Shown in pieces: positions 47,671-55,458 of a stretch of 62,451 bases of DNA; position 1 is the first letter of the stretch, and each line of letters starts with the position of its first letter. The notes beneath the pieces are model-generated. The model ran no database searches. It had not been told where the DNA came from and saw nothing but the letters and a program-made list of their open reading frames with translations. A program made the translations under genes and the position numbers. Source of the stretch: Cytobacillus horneckiae (GTDB lineage Bacteria > Bacillota > Bacilli > Bacillales > Cytobacillaceae). The DNA lies in the NCBI RefSeq assembly GCF_002835735.1, contig NZ_PISD01000009.1, positions 1 to 62,451 on the forward strand, written 5' to 3'.

Positions 47671-47689
47671 TTTAATAATAATCATTCTC
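47671..47689. promoter_or_regulatory. Candidate Fur box
   Basis: The 19 bp around ATAATCATT match 15 of 19 positions of the classic GATAATGATAATCATTATC box. It lies between the divergent YugN-like gene and ylbC, and either could be the target. AT-rich sequence makes chance matches easy. Confidence 0.35.
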
Positions 47690-47887
47690 ACTATTAAAAA
47701 GAAAGATAGTGATGATATACTATAATTAGTGATAGGCGCATAGGTATAGTATAGTAAAACACCTTGCCCATTAGTATTTATTCTCCATTTCATTCTAGTG
47801 CTATTAAATGACATGTAAGGCGTACAAATTTTTCAACTTGCTTTGTAAGCTTTTTTCATAGGACTGAAATTTTTGGCTATTCAAGCC

Positions 47888-47956
47888 GCGGTGGCTAAAG
47901 GGCTTGATGTTTAAAGCCCATGAACAAGCCACCTCCGCATTCTTATTAGGGAGGTG
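47888..47956 (+). promoter_or_regulatory. ylbC leader with competing anti-Shine-Dalgarno structures
   Basis: GGTGGCT (47890-47896) pairs with AGCCACC (47927-47933) around an inner hairpin GGGCTT/AAGCCC (47900-47919). CACCTCC (47930-47936) is also fully complementary to the ribosome site GGAGGTG (47950-47956). The two pairings share CACC, so they exclude each other. I do not recognise a known riboswitch class. Confidence 0.5.
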
Positions 47957-47962
47957 CATATT

Positions 47963-49027
47963 CTGAAGAGTTTGGTTCGAATTTTTGTGTTGATATTTGC
48001 TTTTTTAATCATTTGGTTGTATTTGGACTTTTCTGGAAATGAACCGATATTAATAGGTGAAGAAGGGGGACAGCCAGAAGTTGATTTTACAATAGGTGAA
48101 GAAGAGAATGCAAATGATGACTTAACTGTTGAATTGCCTGATGAAGGATTAATGACTTTAATGGGTCAATCATCCAAGGCTGTTGAAGCAGAGCTTGGTG
48201 AACCTGACCGGATTGATCCATCATTCGAAGGCTATGATTGGTGGATATATAACGTTAGCAAAGATGAATATATTCAGGTGGGGATATTGGAGAATAAAGT
48301 AGTTACTGTATTTGCTACAGGTGATAAGGTGGATATTGAACCTTTTCAAATTGGACAGCCTTCGGGTGAAATTTATTCCTCCCTTTTTGCAGAGACGAAT
48401 ATTGAAATAGAACATGATGGAAGTGTTTATCGTTTTGAACTATCGGAAGCAGACTTAAATATGAGGCCAATTGTTCGAATTGGAGATTATTTTGCACTTT
48501 TATATCTTGATAAATTTACCGGCACTTTATCCAGTGTAAGATTATTGGATTCAGTCTCACTTATTTTATTGAGGCCTTATGAAATGGTCTACCGTGGAGA
48601 ATTACTAGTATTTGACGATTTTACTGAAGATGAGAAAGAAGCCATAAATAATGGAATGGAACAGCAAATCAAGGACATCTCAAATGTAATCCGTAAGCGT
48701 TTTGATCTGAATCCGCTAGAGTGGGATGATAAAACTGCTGAAGTTGCTTTAGGTCATAGTATAGATATGTTTGAGAGTGAGGCCTTTTCACATACGTCGG
48801 AAAAATACGGCGAATTATCAGATAGACTAAAGGCTGAAGAGGTGGCTTATTTATCTGCTGGTGAAAATATCGCAGCTAACTATGTTGATGCGCCTGCAGT
48901 GGTTGAAGGCTGGTTAAATAGTAAAGGCCATCGAGACAGCTTATTAAATGAACAATTTACCCATATTGGTGTCGGTGTATATGAAAAGCAATATACGCAA
49001 AATTTCATCGAAAAATGGGGCGAGTAA
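47963..49027 (+). CDS. ylbC: CAP-domain protein YlbC with probable CTG start
   Basis: 354 residues from CTG at 47963. An N-terminal membrane anchor (SLVRIFVLIFAFLIIWLY), a CAP-associated N-terminal domain (about 60-200; MGQSSKAVEAELGEPDRIDP), and a C-terminal CAP/SCP domain (about 235-350; GHSIDMFESEAFSHTS, SAGENIAANY, GWLNSKGHRDSLL). Secreted or membrane-held; ligand unknown. GTG at 47954 lies in the ribosome site and TTG at 47972 is 17 nt from it, while CTG is exactly 8 nt away. Confidence 0.85.
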   Translation: MKSLVRIFVLIFAFLIIWLYLDFSGNEPILIGEEGGQPEVDFTIGEEENANDDLTVELPDEGLMTLMGQSSKAVEAELGEPDRIDPSFEGYDWWIYNVSKDEYIQVGILENKVVTVFATGDKVDIEPFQIGQPSGEIYSSLFAETNIEIEHDGSVYRFELSEADLNMRPIVRIGDYFALLYLDKFTGTLSSVRLLDSVSLILLRPYEMVYRGELLVFDDFTEDEKEAINNGMEQQIKDISNVIRKRFDLNPLEWDDKTAEVALGHSIDMFESEAFSHTSEKYGELSDRLKAEEVAYLSAGENIAANYVDAPAVVEGWLNSKGHRDSLLNEQFTHIGVGVYEKQYTQNFIEKWGE

Positions 49028-49031
49028 AAGA

Positions 49032-49069
49032 CCTCCTGCAGGGCATATACACTCTGCAGGAGGCTTTTT
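49032..49069. terminator. Terminator between ylbC and the thioesterase gene
   Basis: CCTCCTGCAG and CTGCAGGAGG arms around a 12-nt loop, then CTTTTTT. Confidence 0.92.
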
Positions 49070-49566
49070 TAATATTCCTGTTTCCTGACGATAAAGAAGC
49101 TGCCGGAAGCTTGGGCAACTTTTTTGCCGTCTTCTCTATACACTTCAGCGGAAAGTACCATTGTCTTCGCCCCTTTATGGTCGCATTTCGCTTTGCAAAT
49201 TAAGTAGTCACCTTTACTTTGTGCCAAATAATGAACATTAAGCTGCGTTGTAACTGCACCTTCAAACTCTTGAAGAAAACTGTTTGATAATGTCCCCATA
49301 GCAGTATCTATAATGGTGGCTATCACACCTCCATGTACAATATTAAGCGGATTATTCAGCAGGGGGGAGAGCGGGATTTCTAGTATACACTCCTGATCTT
49401 TTAATTGAATATCCATATTGTATAAACCATCCAAATAAGTGGTTTTTTCCCCGTGTTTTTTTTGGCTGATTCCGGCTAATAGCTGTTTCAATACGATTAA
49501 TTCCTCTTCATTTGCTTCAGCAAATAATTCTAATAAATCTTCACTAAGCTTTTCTTTTGTTTTCAT
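49069..49566 (-). CDS. PaaI/hotdog-fold thioesterase family protein
   Basis: 165 residues. A helical N-terminal extension of about 50 residues precedes a hotdog domain with NPLNIVHGGVIATIIDTAMG (His-Gly-Gly and acidic residue of the PaaI type) and TTQLNVHYLAQSKGD. It probably hydrolyses an acyl-CoA thioester; substrate unknown. ATG at 49566 has GGAGGC just upstream; the frame to 49614 has none. Confidence 0.85.
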   Translation of the reverse strand: MKTKEKLSEDLLELFAEANEEELIVLKQLLAGISQKKHGEKTTYLDGLYNMDIQLKDQECILEIPLSPLLNNPLNIVHGGVIATIIDTAMGTLSNSFLQEFEGAVTTQLNVHYLAQSKGDYLICKAKCDHKGAKTMVLSAEVYREDGKKVAQASGSFFIVRKQEY

Positions 49567-49708
49567 GTTAGCCTCCGTCTTTGTAAAAAGAATTCTATTT
49601 ATCCATCCTATCATGAATTGCGTGCTAAATTATTGTTAAAAAGATTCACTTTTTAAAAAAACGTACATATTGTATTATAGGCATTTGTAACGGAATGAGG
49701 TGAGTAAT

Positions 49709-50119
49709 ATGGCAAAGGAAAAGCTGCATCCCTCTATAGAACAATTTAAGCAGTATGTTAAGGCACATCCAGAAATCATTAAACAAGTAAGGTCTGGCAA
49801 AAAGAAGTGGCAGGAATTATATGAAGAATGGTACCTACTTGAAGATGAAGCTGAAACATCTAATCCAGCTGCTGATAACCATTCAAAAAATGAAGAGAAT
49901 ACAGATAAATCGAATGATTGGATGACCAATGTTGTCGGATCATTGAAAAATATGGATGTTGATCAAATGCAAGGCTATATTGCGAACATGAGTCAGGCAT
50001 TAGCTGCCATTCAAGGTGTGATCTCACAATTTTCAGGTGGAGGAGGCACCTCTAAAAGCGGCTCATCAACGGGTGCCTCACAGCAAAAACCAAATCCTTT
50101 TACATTTAAAAAAGATTAA
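49709..50119 (+). CDS. ylbD: YlbD, putative spore coat protein
   Basis: 136 residues, YlbD_coat family. The N-terminal half is basic and helical (SIEQFKQYVKAHPEIIKQVR, GKKKWQELYEEWYLLEDE). A C-terminal amphipathic helix is followed by a Gly/Ser/Gln-rich tail (FSGGGGTSKSGSSTG). ATG at 49709 follows GAATGAGGTGAG. Cotranscribed with ylbE 14 nt later. Confidence 0.9.
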   Translation: MAKEKLHPSIEQFKQYVKAHPEIIKQVRSGKKKWQELYEEWYLLEDEAETSNPAADNHSKNEENTDKSNDWMTNVVGSLKNMDVDQMQGYIANMSQALAAIQGVISQFSGGGGTSKSGSSTGASQQKPNPFTFKKD

Positions 50120-50133
50120 TGGAGGAAGATTGT

Positions 50134-50373
50134 ATGAGAAAAGAAATAAGGGAGTATCTTCAGCAAAGCAAGGATTTGCAGCAATATGTCCGTGAACAGC
50201 CAAGGTGGTATCGGACGTTATCACGAAATCCTACCGAAATTAGTCAGTTAGAAGTGGCATCGCTGCAGTATCACAAAAAAACCATTCCTCATCGTGTTGA
50301 GAAATTTTCCAATGGAGTTCAAATGGCTTCCATGATGATCAGTATGTTTCAAGCAATGAATTCGCAGTCTTAA
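50134..50373 (+). CDS. ylbE: YlbE-like protein
   Basis: 79 residues. MRKEIREYLQQSKDLQQYVR, EQPRWYRTLSRNP and VEKFSNGVQMASMMISMF match the YlbE-like family, linked to sporulation by context only. GGAGG lies 8 nt before the ATG. Forms an operon with ylbD, closed by a terminator. Confidence 0.9.
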   Translation: MRKEIREYLQQSKDLQQYVREQPRWYRTLSRNPTEISQLEVASLQYHKKTIPHRVEKFSNGVQMASMMISMFQAMNSQS

Positions 50374-50376
50374 TAG

Positions 50377-50405
50377 ACTTTCTCAAATTGCTGAGAAAGT
50401 TTTTA
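50377..50405 (+). terminator. Terminator of ylbDE
   Basis: ACTTTCTCA-AATTGC-TGAGAAAGT followed by TTTTATTTTTTTT. Confidence 0.9.
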
Positions 50406-50485
50406 TTTTTTTTGCATTGGAAATATGCTTTTCCGAGTAAATCCCTTCTTTTCTACAAACAATAAAAATAAAAAGGGATGAAATC

Positions 50486-50920
50486 ATGTTAAAAAGACTA
50501 TCTCAAGTATTTTTATTTTCTGTTTCCTTTACAGTTATCTTAATGGGGTGCAATAAAGATATTCCTGAGCCAGAAACGAATAGCAGGCTTTCTCCAGTAA
50601 ACGGTTTGTATATTGTTGAACCGATTCCGGTTACTACAGTAATGGCCGAGGGTCCTCGTGATTTTTTTGTAAAGCATATCGTTCAAGGCAATGATGTATT
50701 AATTGAATGTATTGTTGACGGCGTTTCCTTTAGAAGTTCAAGTGAAACGAAGGCGAAATTTGTCGTTTATGTGGATGGAAAGAAAACTGAAGAAGTCTCT
50801 GCTGCTGCGTTTAAAGTGCGAAATTTGCCGGCAGGTATCCATCATATCAAATTGGAAGTTGTCAAAGATGATCATTCATCGTATTTTTTAACGAAAGAAT
50901 TTGCGGTACAAATTCAATAA
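50486..50920 (+). CDS. Putative lipoprotein of unknown function
   Basis: 144 residues with a lipobox V-I-L-M-G-C (Cys22). The mature part is beta-rich (FVVYVDGKKTEEVSAAAFKV, LPAGIHHIKLEVVKDDHSSY), resembling an immunoglobulin-like fold. No family recognised. It has no counterpart I recall in the B. subtilis ylbE-ylbF interval. AAAAAGGGATG precedes the ATG. Confidence 0.72.
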   Translation: MLKRLSQVFLFSVSFTVILMGCNKDIPEPETNSRLSPVNGLYIVEPIPVTTVMAEGPRDFFVKHIVQGNDVLIECIVDGVSFRSSSETKAKFVVYVDGKKTEEVSAAAFKVRNLPAGIHHIKLEVVKDDHSSYFLTKEFAVQIQ

Positions 50921-51070
50921 AATGAAACTTCATCGTTGGGCGTTTTTCTTTACTTCCAGCTTGAAAGTCTTGAAGTAAAGGTCTTAATGGAAGTTAATTC
51001 GGGATAAACTGGACAGCTGCTTTAGCTTTCGATTATTTCGTGGTAAGATATAAATGGAGGTGAGCTTCCA

Positions 51071-51517
51071 GTGCTTGCTACTTTAGAAAGAATTGAAATT
51101 TTGGATGTAGCCGATGAGATTGCTGCAATGGTGCTTGAATCGGAAGAAGCAGTATATTATCGGCAATGTGCAAATAATATAAGGACTAATCAGGTTACTC
51201 AAGAGAAAATTTCTCAATTTGTAAAGATGAAGGAACTGTATGAAGAGGTACAGAGGTTTGGCAAATATCATCCGGAATATAAAAGAGTCATGATGTCCAT
51301 TCGAACTTTAAAAAGGGAGATGGATATGGACGAAAATGTAGCTGAGTTTAGAAAAGCTGAAAATGAGCTGCAAAGTCTTCTAGACGAAATTAGTGTGATT
51401 ATCGGACATTCAGTATCTGAGCAAATCAAAGTGCCTACCGGGAATCCTTTCTTTGACAGTTCTTCAAGCTGTGCCGGCGGTTGTGGGACAGGCGGAAGCT
51501 GCAGCTGTTCAGCATAA
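51071..51517 (+). CDS. ylbF: RicF (YlbF), Y-complex subunit
   Basis: 148 residues. A helical YlbF/YmcA domain (about 5-125) is followed by a Cys-rich tail (CAGGCGTGGSCSCSA). In B. subtilis YlbF works with YmcA (RicA) and YaaT (RicT); the complex carries iron-sulfur clusters, guides RNase Y-dependent processing and affects sporulation, competence and biofilm. The tail cysteines are the likely cluster ligands. The start is GTG with GGAGGTGAG upstream. Confidence 0.93.
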   Translation: MLATLERIEILDVADEIAAMVLESEEAVYYRQCANNIRTNQVTQEKISQFVKMKELYEEVQRFGKYHPEYKRVMMSIRTLKREMDMDENVAEFRKAENELQSLLDEISVIIGHSVSEQIKVPTGNPFFDSSSSCAGGCGTGGSCSCSA

Positions 51518-51526
51518 TAGATAAAC

Positions 51527-51560
51527 AACAGCGTGGCAATCGATGCCACGCTGTTTTATT
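51527..51560 (+). terminator. Terminator of ylbF
   Basis: AACAGCGTGGC-AATCGAT-GCCACGCTGTT followed by TTATT. Confidence 0.88.
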
Positions 51561-51630
51561 ATAAGTCATTGATATTATAGTTTTTTATATGCTAGACTAA
51601 TAAAAATAGGTGAACAAAAGGGGAAATCAT

Positions 51631-51906
51631 ATGCTCGGACAAAGACAGGGTATAATCGTCTGGCTTTATTCGTTAAAGCAGGCTAAAATGCTGAGAAGGT
51701 TTGGTAATGTACATTATGTGTCAAAACGTCTGAAATATGTTGTTTTGTATTGTAATCTTGAAGACACCGACAGCATAATTGAAAAAATAAGCTCCTATTC
51801 ATTTGTAAAAAAGGTTGAACCGTCCTATAAGCCGTTTCTTAAAACTGAGTTTGAGAATGCAAAGCCTGATAAAGCAAAAGAGTACGATTATAAAATGGGG
51901 ATTTAA
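51631..51906 (+). CDS. ylbG: UPF0298 family protein YlbG
   Basis: 91 residues, cytoplasmic. [38 protein letters not shown] and [18 protein letters not shown] are the YlbG/UPF0298 pattern. ATG at 51631 follows AAAAGGGGAAA; the frame to 51610 lies upstream of the site. Function unknown. Confidence 0.92.
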   Translation: MLGQRQGIIVWLYSLKQAKMLRRFGNVHYVSKRLKYVVLYCNLEDTDSIIEKISSYSFVKKVEPSYKPFLKTEFENAKPDKAKEYDYKMGI

Positions 51907-51910
51907 AGAA

Positions 51911-52005
51911 GCGAGGCTCCAGCAGGAGGTAAATTCAAAAATTACCTAAGAGGCTGTAAGCGAGCGCCTATAGACAAAATCAACAGCCAAGTTTAACGGC
52001 GCTTA
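51911..52005 (+). other. Predicted structured RNA with H-type pseudoknot in the ylbG 3' region
   Basis: A hairpin CTCC-AGCA-GGAG (51917-51928) comes first. Then GGCTGT (51952-51957) pairs with ACAGCC (51983-51988), and AGCGCC (51963-51968), inside that loop, pairs with GGCGCT (51998-52003) outside it. Two 6-bp GC-rich stems cross, which defines a pseudoknot. It ends just before the ylbG terminator. It may be a dispersed Bacillus repeat; no second copy is in this window. Confidence 0.45.
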
Positions 52006-52011
52006 TCTTAA

Positions 52012-52046
52012 AAAAGGCACAGTGGCAAATAGCCGCTGTGCCTTTT
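52012..52046. terminator. Bidirectional terminator after ylbG
   Basis: AAAGGCACAGTGGC-AAATA-GCCGCTGTGCCTTTTT with one mismatch. Confidence 0.9.
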
Positions 52047-52052
52047 TAAATC

Positions 52053-52442
52053 TTAATTTAAAACAGGTATATAATGATTTAATCTAAGTATCCCGATAAG
52101 CTGCTGATAGTATAATTCTTTCTCTGCAAAAATAGTAGATGGCTTCACACTTAGCTTGATGATTGTATGTCCTAACTCTTCGGCCGCATCTGCAAACAGG
52201 CTATAGCGTTTATTAGGTGTTATTATAGGGTTGGGGATTCCTTCGCGGCAAATATAAAGCGGCTGGAATTTTCCCTCTTCTGCAGGGTGGAGGACGACGA
52301 CTAATGAAGTAACATCCTTATGATTAATAGTTGTATGCAGCGCCATCAAATGTGAAATCCTATTTTTATTAGATTTTGCAATTTCGATTAATTCATATAT
52401 ATCTGAATATCCTTCTCCAAGTTCAATAAATCTTTGAATCAT
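52053..52442 (-). CDS. Small conserved protein (DUF7147-like; misnamed methylthioribose kinase)
   Basis: 129 residues. MIQRFIELGEGYSDIYELIE, ISHLMALHTTINHKDVTSLV and EKELYYQQLIGILRLNHYIP. Similar short Bacillus proteins beside ylbG carry the database name methylthioribose kinase, but the protein is far too short and lacks kinase motifs. I recall the DUF7147 label for them, with moderate certainty. AGGAGGAG precedes the ATG. Confidence 0.65.
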   Translation of the reverse strand: MIQRFIELGEGYSDIYELIEIAKSNKNRISHLMALHTTINHKDVTSLVVVLHPAEEGKFQPLYICREGIPNPIITPNKRYSLFADAAEELGHTIIKLSVKPSTIFAEKELYYQQLIGILRLNHYIPVLN

Positions 52443-52610
52443 AGTAAAAAACTCCTCCTGTAAATGACTAAATATCCTTCATTACTTTAACATTTTTTCC
52501 GAAAAAATAGAAGAACGATGGAATGAATGAATTATGTCGAAAAATGATGTGACTCATTTTGTTGAATTTGTTATGGTAAAACTATAAGAAATGATTAAAG
52601 GGGAAAGACA

Positions 52611-54011
52611 ATGAAAAAAGTGGGCGTCCTTTGTCTATTTGCGATTATTATAGGCTGTGTACTTTTTATGCAGTGGGATTCCTTTTCCAAACTTGATAAG
52701 AGTGCTAATCAAGGTGAGTATGCGAGTCAGCATATATCAATCACCTCAGAAAAGGGAAATCTGAAAGTAAAACAAACGATTACTGAGCTGACAAAAAAAC
52801 AAAGGTATAAAGTATTGATTCCAGATCAAGCAAAAGATTGGAAATGCATAAATGGTTATGGTGAAGCTTGTGAAACGAAATGGAATCACCCTGATGTTGT
52901 AATTGCAGAAGATAGTAAACTAATATTACAATATAGCATTCCACTCCCGAGTGGCGATGCCTTTTTAATAGATGACTGGGTTACTGCTTTTCCTGAAGTT
53001 GAGATGACGGGTACAGAAGTTGAAATTGTTGATTCTCTCCGCAGACAAGGGATGTGGGTAACAGGCCTTCCGTTAAAAGGGGCAGTGGAAAAGGATCTAA
53101 TTGATTTTTATTATTTTGAAGGACAACATACGAGCCCAGCAATTTATTGGCAGGCAGAGCCATTGCAGAAAAATTCACATGTAAGCGGAAATATAGATTT
53201 GTATACGAAAGGTGAAACTGAGTTTTTCCAGCAGTTGTCTCCGAATATTGAAGAGCTTAAAGGCTATCCGTATACATCCATTATTCTTACTGATAGGATA
53301 GAGGCCACTACTGCAAATGGGTTGATGATACTTTCACAGAAAACAACTCCTGATAATTTGCTGAAAAAAACAATCGATCGGTATTTTAGTTTGAAGTTTA
53401 CTGAAACATCTCAATATTGGCTAGTTGACTTTTTAAGCGCATTAGTAATAGAAGTTGTTCCTTCATCTGGAAATGCACAGCGAGTGCATGACGAATTTCA
53501 GAAAAAATTAACGGAAAAAGAAATGGAGGCATTTATTGAAGCTGTATTGGAAATGGAAGGGATATTTTCGCCTGTAAATTTGGATAAAGCCCTCAGTAAT
53601 ATAAAAAGAGAAGAAACAAATTTCTTTGTTAAAAGCGTAGAAAAGCAGGAACCAATTGAATTATTTTTCTTTGATGAAAGAGATGTATTAATTTTAGGAA
53701 ATCATTATGAGGATATTAAGATGATAAATCAGGACGGTAAAAAGCTGTTTCCTTTTAAAGAAACAATGGAGAAATTTGGATACAACGTAAAGCAAATATC
53801 AGAGGAAGAAATATTTTTAAAGAAAGACGATGAAACCTATCGATTCTACTTAAATGAATTGATTTTCATAAAAAATGATGAGAAATATGGCGTCCTGCAA
53901 AATCCACTGACAGTATTAAACAACCGAATATTTATTGAGAAAAAATGGCTTCAAAATATCTTTAATCTTAAAATTGAAGAGACCTCTTCTGAAGTTTTTT
54001 TATCCTATTAA
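52611..54011 (+). CDS. Membrane-anchored protein with C-terminal stalk domain
   Basis: 466 residues. An N-terminal signal anchor (VGVLCLFAIIIGCVLFM) precedes a large extracellular part. About residues 45-170 are beta-rich with WKCINGYGEACETKW, and 170-370 are mixed. The last 90 residues (FPFKETMEKFGYNVKQISEE, NNRIFIEKKWLQNIFNLKIE) resemble the stalk domain also called copper amine oxidase N-terminal domain, which here implies no oxidase activity. No homologue I recall sits at this position in B. subtilis. AAAGGGGAAAG precedes the ATG. Confidence 0.7.
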   Translation: MKKVGVLCLFAIIIGCVLFMQWDSFSKLDKSANQGEYASQHISITSEKGNLKVKQTITELTKKQRYKVLIPDQAKDWKCINGYGEACETKWNHPDVVIAEDSKLILQYSIPLPSGDAFLIDDWVTAFPEVEMTGTEVEIVDSLRRQGMWVTGLPLKGAVEKDLIDFYYFEGQHTSPAIYWQAEPLQKNSHVSGNIDLYTKGETEFFQQLSPNIEELKGYPYTSIILTDRIEATTANGLMILSQKTTPDNLLKKTIDRYFSLKFTETSQYWLVDFLSALVIEVVPSSGNAQRVHDEFQKKLTEKEMEAFIEAVLEMEGIFSPVNLDKALSNIKREETNFFVKSVEKQEPIELFFFDERDVLILGNHYEDIKMINQDGKKLFPFKETMEKFGYNVKQISEEEIFLKKDDETYRFYLNELIFIKNDEKYGVLQNPLTVLNNRIFIEKKWLQNIFNLKIEETSSEVFLSY

Positions 54012-54017
54012 AAAAAG

Positions 54018-54040
54018 CCCTGCAGAACAAGTCTGCAGGG
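54018..54040 (+). terminator. Hairpin after the stalk-domain gene
   Basis: CCCTGCAGA-ACAAG-TCTGCAGGG. The tail TCCTTCTA is poor, so it may be a terminator or the first stem of the following leader. Confidence 0.65.
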
Positions 54041-54041
54041 T

Positions 54042-54250
54042 CCTTCTACACCCATTAGGTTAGAAGGCAAAGGGAGAGGAGAAACCGGAGGAAGAACTTA
54101 TGGGGAAACGTAAGTCTTCTCCGCGGTTGGCAACAACATCCTCGAATAGATGCTGTTACAATCATTATTTCCATAAAAAACTTGGTTATACATCTCACTT
54201 TGCAAAAAAGCTGTCGCGTGTGATTGGTGTTGATGACGCTTACAAATAGA
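54042..54250 (+). promoter_or_regulatory. Candidate ylbH leader region
   Basis: Structured region upstream of rsmD (ylbH), where Rfam records a ylbH leader motif. CCTTCTA (54042-54048) pairs with TAGAAGG (54061-54067). A purine-rich stretch follows, then a bulged stem in which the region from GGAGGAAGAACTTATG (54088-54101) pairs with CGTAAGTCTTCTCC (54109-54122). That stem holds the ribosome site and start of a small ORF. Assignment to the Rfam family rests on position. Confidence 0.5.
54100..54249 (+). CDS. Candidate 49-residue basic peptide in the ylbH leader
   Basis: ATG at 54100 lies exactly 8 nt after GGAGG and opens a 50-codon frame. The product starts MGKRKSSPRLATTSSNRCCY and ends FAKKLSRVIGVDDAYK. 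It is strongly basic in the first 40 residues, has a Cys pair and several His, and shows no signal peptide. The ribosome site and ATG are inside a bulged hairpin, so translation could be gated. No family recognised. It ends 71 nt before rsmD. The ORF could be a chance frame in a conserved RNA. Confidence 0.55.
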   Translation: MGKRKSSPRLATTSSNRCCYNHYFHKKLGYTSHFAKKLSRVIGVDDAYK

Positions 54251-54320
54251 TGGTGGCGAGTCTGTTTTATTTGTGGTAGGATAGGGAAGAAAATTGATTA
54301 TAGTAGCAGTGGTGATAAAA

Positions 54321-55387
<1,067 letters not shown>

Positions 55388-55442
55388 AAAAACTGACTTG
55401 TGAAAAATGATGAATCCATCCTTTTCACAAGTCAGTTTTTTA
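55388..55442. terminator. Bidirectional terminator between coaD and ylbJ
   Basis: AAAAACTGACTTGTGAAAA and TTTTCACAAGTCAGTTTTTT arms around a 15-nt loop. Confidence 0.93.
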
Positions 55443-55458
55443 AATATTAAAAAAACGA

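Noticed and set aside
52053..52442. Methylthioribose kinase
   Set aside because: Name sometimes attached to such short proteins, but the length and motifs do not allow a kinase.
52611..54011. Copper amine oxidase
   Set aside because: Only a stalk-type domain is suggested; there is no catalytic oxidase domain or topaquinone motif.
54294..54320. TTG start for rsmD
   Set aside because: Adds nine residues not seen in homologues as I recall them. ATG at 54321 gives the usual RVVSG start, though GGGAAG upstream of TTG keeps it possible.
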